Shown: positions 1 through 6,267, numbered from the stretch's first letter. The stretch is DNA of 9,737 bases from Candidatus Bathyarchaeota archaeon (GCA_003661945.1 QMXC01000026.1:1-9737), one strand, 5' to 3'. Notes: generated by a model from the sequence alone, not told the origin. Program-made: numbers and translations.

Positions 1-170
1 GACGGTTTTGTGCCCTTATTTGCGTCTGTGTAAATTGTTTCGGCTACTAGGATTTCCGATATTGGGCTTTTCTTTCCAAGTCTAAAGTCGAGGGCTTTTT
101 GCGGTTTGACAAGAATTTCGAAATGTTCTCCTTCTCGGGTTATCCTCGCGGTAGTGTATCTTTCACCCAT
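1..170 (-). CDS. SBDS: SBDS-family ribosome maturation protein (Sdo1-like), N-terminal part
   Basis: This is the first 56 codons of a gene that continues past the left edge. The protein begins MGERYTTARITREGEHFEIL and goes on through VKPQKALDFRLGKK, then SPISEILVAETIYTDANKG. This is the pattern of the N-terminal FYSH domain of SBDS proteins: a basic-acidic strand, F-E-(I/V)-L-V, then an L-x-x-E-x-(I/V)-(Y/F)-x-D-A-x-K-G helix. SBDS proteins help release the anti-association factor (aIF6/eIF6) from the large ribosomal subunit during maturation. The ATG at 168-170 lies 14 nt after the psmA stop, so the two are almost certainly co-transcribed. A GTGA-type purine stretch precedes the start. In many archaea psmA-SBDS is followed by the exosome genes rrp4, rrp41 and rrp42, so these are the expected genes to the left; they are not visible here. 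Confidence 0.88.
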   Translation of the reverse strand, partial: MGERYTTARITREGEHFEILVKPQKALDFRLGKKSPISEILVAETIYTDANKGTKP

Positions 171-184
171 TCCCCTTTTCACTT

Positions 185-904
185 TTACAAACTTTTACGA
201 TACTCTTCTATCTCTTCTTCCGTGAGCATTCTTAACTTTTTAGTCGCAGCTGGAACCACCGCAATCTTGATTCGTGGGGGAAGTCCCCGCGCTTCTAAGG
301 CGCTGGTTAAACATTTTATCGTGAGTTTTATCGCTTCTTCAAGCGTCATGTTTTCTCGGTATTCTTCTTTCAGTATTTTTATCACGGTTTCTCGTCCAGC
401 GCCTAGGGCTGTTGCCTTGTATCCCCGGTAGGCTCCGCTGGCGTGTGTGGCGAATATTTTGTTGCCTGTTTTGTCTACTCCGCCGAAGATTATTGAGACG
501 CCGAAGGGTCTTACTCCAGCGTGCTGCGTGTAAAGCTGTTTTATGTCTCCTATCCGCTTTGTGATTACTTCAACATCTATCGGCTCGTCGTACATCAACC
601 GGTTGCTCTGCGCGTATATCCGCGCGTTATCTATTAGCACTCTAGCGTCGGAGCTTAACCCTACTATGGCTGCCCCTATATGCGAATCTATCTCGAATAT
701 TTTCCATGAAAAATTCGGGTCTTCCAACGAAGTTTCAATCGTTTCCTCTGCGCCTAAAACAACCCCCTCGGCGCATGAGACTCCCATCACTGTGGCTCCA
801 CGGTTAACTAGTTCCATGGCGTATTCAACTTGAAACAGACGTCCATCTGGCGAAAAAACTGTTATCGCACGGTCATACGCGCCTGGAGCTGCAAACACGG
901 ACAA
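185..904 (-). CDS. psmA: 20S proteasome alpha subunit
   Basis: The product is a 239-aa proteasome alpha subunit, a normal length. Alpha subunits form the two outer heptameric rings of the cytoplasmic 20S proteasome, gate substrate entry and dock the regulatory ATPase. They are not themselves proteolytic. Visible signatures are the gate segment Tyr10-Asp11-Arg12 and the alpha-family signature YDRAITVFSPDGRLFQVEYA at residues 10-29. SWKIFEID contains Lys68, which aligns with the lysine (Lys66 in Thermoplasma) that receives the HbYX tail of PAN-type ATPases. GVRPFGVSII lies in the middle of the fold. The start is TTG at 902-904: a TGA immediately precedes it in frame, and a GAGGTGG ribosome binding site lies 5 nt upstream, so no longer protein is possible. 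The stop is TAA, and SBDS follows 14 nt later. The catalytic beta subunit is not in the window. Confidence 0.97.
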   Translation of the reverse strand: MSVFAAPGAYDRAITVFSPDGRLFQVEYAMELVNRGATVMGVSCAEGVVLGAEETIETSLEDPNFSWKIFEIDSHIGAAIVGLSSDARVLIDNARIYAQSNRLMYDEPIDVEVITKRIGDIKQLYTQHAGVRPFGVSIIFGGVDKTGNKIFATHASGAYRGYKATALGAGRETVIKILKEEYRENMTLEEAIKLTIKCLTSALEARGLPPRIKIAVVPAATKKLRMLTEEEIEEYRKSL

Positions 905-909
905 TCATT

Positions 910-916
910 CCACCTC
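910..916 (-). promoter_or_regulatory. Shine-Dalgarno site fixing the psmA TTG start
   Basis: GAGGTGG on the minus strand matches the archaeal anti-SD complement (GGAGGTGAT) and ends 5 nt before the TTG at 902-904. An ATG at 906-908 is out of frame with psmA, and the TGA overlapping it closes the psmA frame upstream. The TTG is therefore the supported start. Confidence 0.7.
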
Positions 917-965
917 AACATAACGTTTCTAATGTTTTACTGCCTTTCTGAATGTAGCAACCAAC

Positions 966-981
966 CCTAAAAACCTTTTCG
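966..981 (-). promoter_or_regulatory. psmA: Putative BRE/TATA promoter of psmA-SBDS
   Basis: On the minus strand a purine-rich BRE-like stretch (CGAAAAGG) is followed by a T-rich TATA-like element (GTTTTTAG). Transcription would start about 25 nt downstream, near 945, giving a leader of roughly 40 nt that contains the GAGGTGG site. The TATA match is only moderate, and no other AT-rich candidate between here and the start is better placed. Confidence 0.4.
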
Positions 982-1043
982 TAAACAGACTAACTGCAAT
1001 CTCGCTGTAAAGGCAATCCTTTGTAATGCGGCTCCTTCTGATT

Positions 1044-1059
1044 CGTGAAAAATTTATAA
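1044..1059 (+). promoter_or_regulatory. BRE/TATA promoter of the MFS transporter gene
   Basis: CGTGAAAAA followed by TTTATAA (TATA box at 1053-1059) is a strong archaeal BRE+TATA match. The predicted transcription start is near 1080-1085, leaving an unusually long leader of about 125 nt before the transporter start at 1207. The rest of the 905-1206 intergenic stretch holds the psmA promoter on the other strand and the leader described separately. I find no tRNA or convincing C/D-box RNA in it. Confidence 0.6.
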
Positions 1060-1104
1060 GAATCATTTCCCAAAAACTAGAGCTCGTGAAAAGGTGAACG
1101 CTCC

Positions 1105-1131
1105 ATGATCTTTCCTCCGCGTCTGCTGTAA
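1105..1131 (+). other. Possible 8-codon upstream ORF in the MFS leader
   Basis: ATG at 1105 opens a frame encoding MIFPPRLL and ending in TAA at 1129-1131. An AGGTGA ribosome binding site lies 7 nt before the ATG, a better initiation context than the transporter gene itself has. It sits about 20 nt after the predicted transcription start and 75 nt before the transporter. It could be a leader peptide or chance. Nothing in the peptide points to a particular effector. Confidence 0.25.
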
Positions 1132-1157
1132 TATTTGTCCCTGTAGCTTAGATGTAG

Positions 1158-1167
1158 CTTCGGCTGA
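1158..1167 (+). other. Small UUCG-capped hairpin in the MFS leader
   Basis: AGC-TTCG-GCT, extendable by a U-G wobble, forms a short stem capped by the very stable UUCG tetraloop. The downstream AAGCTT at 1178-1183 could pair with the AGCTT at its start instead, giving an alternative fold. The stem is short, so this is only suggestive of a structured leader. Confidence 0.25.
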
Positions 1168-1206
1168 AACGTTGAGAAAGCTTGTGAGCGTTGTCTTCAA
1201 GCGTGG

Positions 1207-2457
1207 GTGGTTTTGTTGGGTTTAGGCTCTAGGATTAAGCATGAATTCGGTTTCATTCATGGGAATCTTTCCGTTCTCATCGTCAGTTGGATACTCATGA
1301 ATCTAGTCGGCGGCATTCCCTACACATACTTCTCCTTATATATTGAAGAGCTCGGTGGAACCCCTTTTGCGATAGGGATAATAAACTTTGTATCCTTCGC
1401 CGCGTTGGCTTCAGTTCAGTTTCTCGGTGGATACCTGGCTGATGCTTATGGCAGAAGATGGCTTATAGTTTCCATGACTTTCGGTGTGGCTCTTTCAAAC
1501 CTTATCTTCGCGTTTGCTCCTTCATGGCAATACGTGCTTGTCGCCGTTCTCGTTCAAAATCTATGTTTGATTTATCAGCCCGCCCTTTCAGCGATAACCG
1601 CGGATTCTATTCCTCCAGAAAAACGGGGCTTCGGCTTTTCTATTATAATGTTTCTATCTAACATCGCTTCCTTGGCTTCTCCACTTATTGCTGGAGTGCT
1701 TTTCCTTCACTATGGGACTCTTCAAGGAGTCCGCGTTGGCTTTCTCTTTGTTGCTGCTTTTTATTTGATCGCCGCCGTTATTAGAATTAAGCTCAAGGAA
1801 ACATTGGTTAACGCCGAGACTCGAAGGATACGGGTAAAAGAACTTTTGAAGTCTTATCCCCGTGCCGTGAAGGAAGGGTTTGCTGTCTGGAAGCTTCTTC
1901 CCCGTTCAATGTTTTTCCTTTTCTTAATAAACCTCATTGGAAGTTTTTCTTATGCTTTAATGGACGCCTACTTCGTGCTCTACGCAACAGAATTCCTAGC
2001 GGTAAAGGAATTCGAATGGGCTATCATAATGACTTGGCTGACAGCTGTAATGATTCTAACCGCTCTTCCCTGCGGAAAGCTCGTCGACAAATACGGTAGA
2101 GCTAAACCTCTGCTTGCTTCATGGCTTGTCTACGCTCCGTTTCCCGTGTTTTTCCTCTACGGAAATATGCCTTTGCTGTATTTCGGCTTCTTCCTTTTCG
2201 GAATTAGCAACGCGCTTTTTATGGCTGGATACTCCGCTATGGAGGCTGATTTGGTTCCTAAAGAGCTTCGCGGAAAAGAAGTAGGCTGCAACCAGTTCGC
2301 CACTTATGTTTTGATGGCTTTAGGCGGCTTAACCGGCGGTTATCTCTACGAAAATGTTTCACCCGCGTCCCCTTTTCTTTTAGCCTTCCTACTTGTGCTG
2401 GTTTGCATTTTGCTTCAAGCGTTTTTCGTTAAAGAGCCTAAAAGACGGGAAGCCTAA
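1207..2457 (+). CDS. Major facilitator superfamily (MFS) transporter
   Basis: The product is a 416-aa integral membrane protein with about 12 hydrophobic segments in two six-helix halves, the usual MFS size. Motif A, the cytoplasmic loop 2-3 signature, appears in both halves: GGYLADAYGRRWLI near residues 74-87 and GKLVDKYGRAKPLL near 290-303. The paired segments DSIPPEKRG (about 133-141) and ADLVPKELRG (about 347-356) are matching loops of the two repeats. A charged cytoplasmic loop (about 195-230) joins the halves. MFS proteins move small solutes as uniporters, symporters or antiporters. The substrate cannot be told from sequence; drug or metabolite export and sugar transport are all possible. 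The start is GTG at 1207, but TTG codons at 1213 and 1216 are alternatives, the latter 5 nt after a GGGTGG stretch. No in-frame start exists between the upstream stop at 1165 and 1207. The gene has its own promoter and ends in TAA. Confidence 0.92.
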   Translation: MVLLGLGSRIKHEFGFIHGNLSVLIVSWILMNLVGGIPYTYFSLYIEELGGTPFAIGIINFVSFAALASVQFLGGYLADAYGRRWLIVSMTFGVALSNLIFAFAPSWQYVLVAVLVQNLCLIYQPALSAITADSIPPEKRGFGFSIIMFLSNIASLASPLIAGVLFLHYGTLQGVRVGFLFVAAFYLIAAVIRIKLKETLVNAETRRIRVKELLKSYPRAVKEGFAVWKLLPRSMFFLFLINLIGSFSYALMDAYFVLYATEFLAVKEFEWAIIMTWLTAVMILTALPCGKLVDKYGRAKPLLASWLVYAPFPVFFLYGNMPLLYFGFFLFGISNALFMAGYSAMEADLVPKELRGKEVGCNQFATYVLMALGGLTGGYLYENVSPASPFLLAFLLVLVCILLQAFFVKEPKRREA

Positions 2458-2470
2458 TTCGCTGACTAAC

Positions 2471-2486
2471 GTTTAACCTTTAATAA
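2471..2486 (+). promoter_or_regulatory. Putative promoter of the DNA ligase gene
   Basis: GTTTAACC (BRE-like) followed by TTTAATAA at 2479-2486 in the 64-nt gap after the MFS stop. Initiation about 25 nt downstream, near 2507, would place the start just before the GAGAGGTT ribosome binding site at 2507-2514 and the TTG start at 2522. The ligase may therefore be transcribed independently of the transporter. Confidence 0.45.
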
Positions 2487-2521
2487 TCCGCTGCTATAGT
2501 TTTTCTGAGAGGTTAAATGCC

Positions 2522-3100
2522 TTGCGCTATCTGGTCTTAGCGGAAACCTACGAAAAAATCGAATCGACCACAAAAAGGCTTGAAATGACCGACCACCTGG
2601 TGGAACTTCTTAAAAATACCCCTAAAGAAATCATAGACAAAGTTGTCTATTTGACGCAAGGTAAAATTTACCCGGATTTTGTTGGTTTGGAGATAGGTGT
2701 AGCTGAAAAACTAGCTATAAAAGCCATAGCCCGAGCCTCTGGCAGACGGGAACGCGATGTTGAAGAAGACTTGAAAACAAGCGGGGACATAGGTGAGACC
2801 GCGCAGAGATTCATAGGTAAACGCGTCCAACAAACCTTTTTCCAGAAGCCCTTAACCGTCGAAAAAGTCTACCAAACCCTCGAAAAAATGGCTAAAACCG
2901 TTGGAACAGGGTCCACAGACCTGAAACTCGCCCTTTTAGCCGGATTGCTCGCCGATGCTACCCCTAAAGAGGCTAAATACCTAGTTCGCACCGTCACCGG
3001 GAATCTTCGTTTGGGCATAGCGGACATGACTGTTCTCGACGCTTTAGCAGTAGCCTACGGAGGAGGCAAAGAAAACCGTCCTTTAATTGAGAGAGCTTAG
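2522..3100 (+). CDS. lig: ATP-dependent DNA ligase, N-terminal (DNA-binding) part, interrupted by TAG
   Basis: These 192 codons form the N-terminal DNA-binding domain of an archaeal ATP-dependent DNA ligase, the enzyme that seals nicks between Okazaki fragments and in repair. Family features include the opening MRYLVLAETYEKIESTTKRL, the segment FFQKPLTVEKVYQTLEKMA, and EAKYLVRTVTGNLRLGIAD before the final helix LIERA. The start is TTG at 2522, 7 nt after GAGAGGTT. An ATG at 2517 is out of frame and soon hits a stop. The frame ends at TAG (3098-3100) exactly where relatives read ERA-Tyr, and continues in the same frame through NISSDLG into the catalytic half. Read through the TAG, the whole protein is 585 residues (2522-4279), the normal family length. 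Alone, this half lacks the adenylation and OB domains and could not ligate. Confidence 0.9.
   Translation: MRYLVLAETYEKIESTTKRLEMTDHLVELLKNTPKEIIDKVVYLTQGKIYPDFVGLEIGVAEKLAIKAIARASGRRERDVEEDLKTSGDIGETAQRFIGKRVQQTFFQKPLTVEKVYQTLEKMAKTVGTGSTDLKLALLAGLLADATPKEAKYLVRTVTGNLRLGIADMTVLDALAVAYGGGKENRPLIERA
3098..3100 (+). other. In-frame amber (TAG) codon inside the ligase frame
   Basis: TAG follows ERA and is followed in frame by AAT ATA TCC TCA GAC CTA GGG, encoding NISSDLG. From memory, homologues such as the Pyrococcus ligase read E-R-A-Y-x-x-T-S-D-x-G-Y-V-A-K here, so TAG stands at a tyrosine, one base from TAC or TAT. There is no frameshift and no second lesion. The possible explanations are weighed in the findings. 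Confidence 0.9.
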
Positions 3101-3121
3101 AATATATCCTCAGACCTAGGG

Positions 3122-4279
3122 TTGGTGGCAAAGACCCTTGTTGAAAAAGGCTTAGCTGGCATGAAAAAGTTTAAAGTTTCGGTGGGCAAGCCGATTCGCC
3201 CGATGCTGGCTGAAAGGCTTTCCAGCCCCGAGGAAATACTTGAAAAGCTAGGCGGCAAATGCATTGCGGAATACAAATACGACGGCGAACGGGTTCAAAT
3301 TCACAAAAACGGTGAAAACATAACTTTGTTCTCCCGTAGGCTGGAGAACATAAGCGACCAATATCCTGATGCTGTCGACCTGACTCGGCGGCACGTGAAG
3401 GCTGAAACAGCGATTTTAGAAGCAGAATGTGTAGCCGTAGACCTTGACACTGGTGAAATGCGTCCTTTTCAAGAACTCATGCATCGCAGACGTAAATACG
3501 GCGTCAAAGAAGCCATGGAAGAATACCCAATTTCCCTCTTCTTCTTCGACGCTCTCTACGTAAACGGAAACGACCTAACCTTAAAACCGTATCCGGTGCG
3601 CCGTAAACAACTCACAGAGGTAATTCAGCCTAGCGAAAGGGTTCAAATAGCGAAGCACTTAATAACCGACGATGTCGAAGAACTGGAAAAGTTCTTTCTT
3701 AAAGCAATAGAGGACGGGTGCGAAGGGCTAGTTTGTAAGTCTATGGCGGAAGACTCTGTTTATCAAGCCGGTGCCCGAGGATGGTTGTGGATAAAATACA
3801 AACGTGACTACAAGAGCGAAATGACCGACACAGTGGACCTAGCGGTGGTAGGTGCTTTTCACGGCAGAGGAAAACGCGCCGGCACCTACGGCTCCTTGCT
3901 GCTAGCCGCCTACGACCCAGAAGAGGACGTTTTCAAAACTGTTTGTAAATGTGGCTCTGGATTTACCGATGAAGACCTAGCGAAGCTTCCGAAAATACTT
4001 GAAAAACATAAGATTCCCCATAAGCACGGAAGGGTGGTTTCCACGGTTGAGGCTGACGTCTGGTTTGAACCTAAGATAGTAATCGAGGTAATAGGCGCCG
4101 AAATCACTTTAAGTCCCATTCACACGTGCGCCCAAAACGTAATACGAAAAGGAAGCGGCTTAGCCATAAGGTTTCCCCGCTTCACAGGAAATTATCGCCT
4201 AGACAAATCTGCAGAAGACGCAACAACCGTAAACGAAATCGTTGAAATGTACCAGAAACAACTGAAAAAAGAAGCCTAA
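3122..4279 (+). CDS. lig: ATP-dependent DNA ligase, catalytic part (adenylation and OB domains)
   Basis: These 385 codons carry the nucleotidyltransferase and OB-fold domains of the ligase. The adenylated lysine is in motif I, KYDGER, residues 52-57 of this part (Lys252 of the joined protein). Motif III is FFFDALYVNG (140-149), motif IV EGLVCK (201-206), motif V WLWIKYKRDY (221-230), and the OB domain carries GSGFTDEDL near 278-286. The C-terminal segment LAIRFPRF (347-354) precedes a normal ending with TAA. None of the catalytic motifs is damaged. As a separate protein it would start at TTG 3122 or GTG 3125, 21-24 nt after the TAG, with no good ribosome binding site. Its first 25 or so residues (VAKTLVEKGL onward) belong to the end of the DNA-binding domain, so this does not look like a natural domain-boundary start. 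More likely it is the continuation of the 2522 frame, by read-through, re-initiation, or because the TAG is an error. Confidence 0.9.
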   Translation: MVAKTLVEKGLAGMKKFKVSVGKPIRPMLAERLSSPEEILEKLGGKCIAEYKYDGERVQIHKNGENITLFSRRLENISDQYPDAVDLTRRHVKAETAILEAECVAVDLDTGEMRPFQELMHRRRKYGVKEAMEEYPISLFFFDALYVNGNDLTLKPYPVRRKQLTEVIQPSERVQIAKHLITDDVEELEKFFLKAIEDGCEGLVCKSMAEDSVYQAGARGWLWIKYKRDYKSEMTDTVDLAVVGAFHGRGKRAGTYGSLLLAAYDPEEDVFKTVCKCGSGFTDEDLAKLPKILEKHKIPHKHGRVVSTVEADVWFEPKIVIEVIGAEITLSPIHTCAQNVIRKGSGLAIRFPRFTGNYRLDKSAEDATTVNEIVEMYQKQLKKEA

Positions 4280-4287
4280 ACCGTATC

Positions 4288-4299
4288 CAGCACATGCTG
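4288..4299. repeat. Short inverted repeat between convergent genes
   Basis: CAGC-ACAT-GCTG is a perfect short inverted repeat in the 59-nt gap between the converging ligase and Yip1-family genes. The stem is only four base pairs with a four-base loop, so a terminator role is weakly supported. Confidence 0.25.
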
Positions 4300-4313
4300 C
4301 TAACAACCTCCGT

Positions 4314-4327
4314 GTTAAATTAAAAAC
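4314..4327 (-). terminator. Possible T-tract terminator of the Yip1-family gene
   Basis: Read on the minus strand, 12 nt after the TAA at 4339, the sequence is GTTTTTAATTTAAC. Archaeal RNA polymerase commonly terminates at such T-rich stretches without a hairpin. No comparable T run follows the ligase on the plus strand. Confidence 0.3.
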
Positions 4328-4338
4328 GGGGAAAGCCG

Positions 4339-5478
4339 TTATTCTCTTTTGAAGACTCCCAGTAACAATGCAAGCAACGTTGCCAACGAAACAAGCATTA
4401 GAAGTGCAAACTCTGGTCCAATAGTAAACATTATGCCCGGAATTTCGATGTGTTTCGCAACAATGTTGTACATGATAATCCAGTAGATGCCCGAAGCCAG
4501 CAGAGTTATTCCGAAAGCTTTTCCTAGAGAAATTTCAAAGACAGCTCTCGCCGCGACAATCAGAGCGAAGAAAATCCATAGCCTAGTGACGGAGAGAGCA
4601 AACACTGGCCAGTCGTAGGTGAGGAAGGGCTGGTTTGTGAATATCAACGGGAGAAAAATCATTAAGATTCGAGGGCTGTAGGCGTAGGCTGTAGCCCTAG
4701 CAACGCTGTCAAATTCCGCCTTTCTACCAAGAATTTTCGTTCCAAATAAGTAAAACAGCGACGTGATAAGCAGCCATTTGAAGATTCCGATGCTTATGTG
4801 CGCGAAAGGTGTTGCAAGGGTTTGAAAGTCGAAGGCTGTTTCTCCTAACAGAAGAATTTTAACGGGATCTTCGGGGCTTTCAGGTGAAAGTATTAGGTTA
4901 ACGTTAAATATGTACAGGCTTGCCCCGAACATTCCTAGAAAGTTTGCTGCCACGACGGTGAAAGCCGCATTAACATTGTCTTCGATAGAATTTTTGACAG
5001 AGCTGAACATTTCTGAGTCAAATCTCATGCTGCGAAGCATCCTTATAAAGAAGGTTTCTCTCCAAGGCTTTCTCCACTGTAAGGCTATAGTTGCTCCAAG
5101 AACCCCGAGAACCATTCCTACAATGAACCCCCCTCCCGTAAAAATGCTTAGCAAGGAAAAGATCAGAACCGCTAGGCTTGGGTACAAGGGGTTTACTGGC
5201 TTGCTGTAAAGAATGACGGCGCCTAAGAGGCATAACCCAGCGAAGATTATCCAGAGCGCCATAAGCCCGCTGTTAACCACCATACGGTTCCCGAAAGCTA
5301 TTCTAGCCCAAAGTCCTGCATCTTGCGGCGGTGTAATGAGCTGGCTGACGGAGGAAACTTGATAGGAAGAGAGTATTATGGGGGCGCTGTTCATGGAGAG
5401 TATCAAGACGTTGATGAAAATCAGAACCGCTCCTATCAGAGCAATTTTTCCTCCAAAGACTACACTGTCTTCTCCCAT
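4339..5478 (-). CDS. Yip1-domain multi-spanning membrane protein
   Basis: The product is a 379-aa membrane protein. Hydrophobic segments lie near residues 12-30, 70-90 and 100-134; the third is glycine-rich (TGGGFIVGMVLGVLGA). An amphipathic linker (about 135-170) follows, then about five segments between 170 and 375. The C-terminal half resembles the Yip1 domain: a helix FKWLLITSLFYLFG, then G-R-K-A-E-F-D-S-V-A-R-A-T-A-Y-A-Y-S-P, then further helices ending in a short basic tail. Yip1-fold proteins act in membrane traffic in eukaryotes; their role in archaea is not established, and no catalytic motif is visible. The start is ATG 5476-5478, with GGGAGG 7 nt upstream and a strong TATA box about 45 nt upstream. 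The frame stays open further (to 5676), but that would overlap the next gene and lie upstream of the promoter. The gene ends in TAA and converges on the ligase. Confidence 0.75.
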   Translation of the reverse strand: MGEDSVVFGGKIALIGAVLIFINVLILSMNSAPIILSSYQVSSVSQLITPPQDAGLWARIAFGNRMVVNSGLMALWIIFAGLCLLGAVILYSKPVNPLYPSLAVLIFSLLSIFTGGGFIVGMVLGVLGATIALQWRKPWRETFFIRMLRSMRFDSEMFSSVKNSIEDNVNAAFTVVAANFLGMFGASLYIFNVNLILSPESPEDPVKILLLGETAFDFQTLATPFAHISIGIFKWLLITSLFYLFGTKILGRKAEFDSVARATAYAYSPRILMIFLPLIFTNQPFLTYDWPVFALSVTRLWIFFALIVAARAVFEISLGKAFGITLLASGIYWIIMYNIVAKHIEIPGIMFTIGPEFALLMLVSLATLLALLLGVFKRE

Positions 5479-5485
5479 ATGGAAG

Positions 5486-5491
5486 CCTCCC
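5486..5491 (-). promoter_or_regulatory. Strong Shine-Dalgarno site of the Yip1-family gene
   Basis: GGGAGG on the minus strand, 7 nt before the ATG at 5476-5478. It decides the start in a frame that remains open for another 66 codons upstream. Confidence 0.75.
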
Positions 5492-5517
5492 ACTTTTCTG
5501 GATTTTGTGTTCATTAA

Positions 5518-5534
5518 TGTATATAAGGCTTTGC
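5518..5534 (-). promoter_or_regulatory. BRE/TATA promoter of the Yip1-family gene
   Basis: On the minus strand GCAAAG (BRE-like) is followed by CCTTATATACA, one of the best TATA boxes in the window. Initiation about 25 nt downstream (near 5497-5500) gives a leader of about 20 nt containing the GGGAGG site. The element lies between the stop of the upstream four-TM gene (5567) and this gene's start. Confidence 0.65.
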
Positions 5535-5566
5535 TATCTGAAAATGGGAGAGAAACCGTTGAAAAA

Positions 5567-6220
5567 TTATTCTTTCTTTTTGAAGAAGGAGTTAACGAGT
5601 ATGTAAAGCATGGCGCTGAAAACAAACGCTGTGAACGCTGAGTACCATCCGAAACCTGCGCTCCACATCCATTCAAACAAGCCTGAAGACATTTCGATTC
5701 CTCCCCAGAACCCGCTTATCTTGCTTCCTTGGATCGGCGTCTCCAGCATCGCTGTAGGAATCACGGAATCGAAATTCGATATTCGCGTGGCGAATTCGCT
5801 TTGGAAGTAAATGGTTGCTGCCAAGAAGATTAGCGCTGAAATCACCGCTGTGATTTTAGCAAACTTGAGCATTCTTTCATTTCTGGTGAACATTAGATAT
5901 ATCAATATCACAGTTAAAACGTTAAATACCAAGCCTATCGTGGTAAGAGTTGATGTTAGACTGCATAGTTCTGCTAAAGGTTTTGCGTTTTCTTCACTTG
6001 TCATGTTTGTAAAGGACACTGTGACCGAAAGGTTTCCACTCGTTGCGCTTACTTGTTGAAAGAGGGAGTATGAAGCATGAGTTCCTGTGGTGTTTAGTTC
6101 AAGTTCATATTCCGGAGTTGTTCCTATCACCCACCAAGGAGTCACAATCGATATTGCAGCGAAAATTAAAGCTACAAGGGCGAACGTGAGAACGATTTTA
6201 AATTTGGTTTCTTCTTCCAT
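5567..6220 (-). CDS. Four-transmembrane protein of unknown function, tetraspan/claudin-like topology
   Basis: The product is 217 aa. Hydrophobic helices lie near residues 8-28, 90-112, 119-140 and 186-212. A first outside loop of about 60 residues contains several N-x-S/T sequons (NTT, NLS, NMT), and the inside tail ends in KKKE. After the first helix comes TPWWVIGTT, and before the last comes FEWMWSAGFGWYSAF; the W-G-x-G-W-Y pattern recalls a group of small archaeal four-TM proteins. The overall plan (short inside tail, long first loop with WW near its start, four helices) resembles the PMP22/claudin shape. I cannot claim homology from that alone, and no function is known. The start is ATG 6218-6220 with a purine-rich AGGAGAAGGG stretch upstream. 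The gene lies 47 nt after oppF, has its own TATA-like element, and ends in TAA. Confidence 0.75.
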   Translation of the reverse strand: MEEETKFKIVLTFALVALIFAAISIVTPWWVIGTTPEYELELNTTGTHASYSLFQQVSATSGNLSVTVSFTNMTSEENAKPLAELCSLTSTLTTIGLVFNVLTVILIYLMFTRNERMLKFAKITAVISALIFLAATIYFQSEFATRISNFDSVIPTAMLETPIQGSKISGFWGGIEMSSGLFEWMWSAGFGWYSAFTAFVFSAMLYILVNSFFKKKE

Positions 6221-6252
6221 TGTGAAACCCTTCTCCTCATTTCAAATTTCGG

Positions 6253-6267
6253 TTTTAAAGTTTTTCG
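6253..6267 (-). promoter_or_regulatory. Putative BRE/TATA promoter of the four-TM gene
   Basis: Directly after the oppF stop codon the minus strand reads CGAAAAA (BRE-like) then CTTTAAAA (TATA). Initiation near 6230 would give a leader of about 10 nt. This suggests that the four-TM gene can be expressed separately from the transporter ATPases upstream. Confidence 0.5.

Noticed and set aside
99..833. Plus-strand open frames opposite psmA and SBDS
   Set aside because: They lie antisense to clearly conserved genes, have low-complexity Ser/Arg-rich translations and no promoter or ribosome binding site. They are by-products of the real genes' codon use.
1101..1170. C/D-box guide RNA in the MFS leader (ATGATCT ... 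CTGA)
   Set aside because: The C-like box does not match RTGATGA, and there is no internal D'/C' pair. A real sRNA would need at least a good C box.
905..1206. tRNA gene in the intergenic region
   Set aside because: No T-loop (GGTTCRANNCC) and no acceptor-stem pairing are visible on either strand.
3101..3130. PYLIS-like recoding hairpin just after the ligase TAG
   Set aside because: Only a few base pairs (CCT with AGG) can form, and the remaining sequence gives no extended stem. Pyrrolysine insertion does not strictly need such an element anyway.
3098..4279. TAG wholly reassigned to a sense codon in this organism
   Set aside because: OppF ends with its usual SEKKK tail at TAG, and continuing would run about 30 codons into the start of the next gene. 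Two other genes also end at TAG. At most occasional read-through fits.
1207..4279. MFS transporter and DNA ligase as a functional operon
   Set aside because: A TATA-like element and separate ribosome binding site lie in the 64-nt gap, and the functions are unrelated. Chance neighbours are more likely.
5479..5676. Longer N-terminus (66 residues) for the Yip1-family protein
   Set aside because: It would overlap the four-TM gene and read through that gene's 3' end and this gene's own TATA box. A GGGAGG site supports the ATG at 5478 instead.
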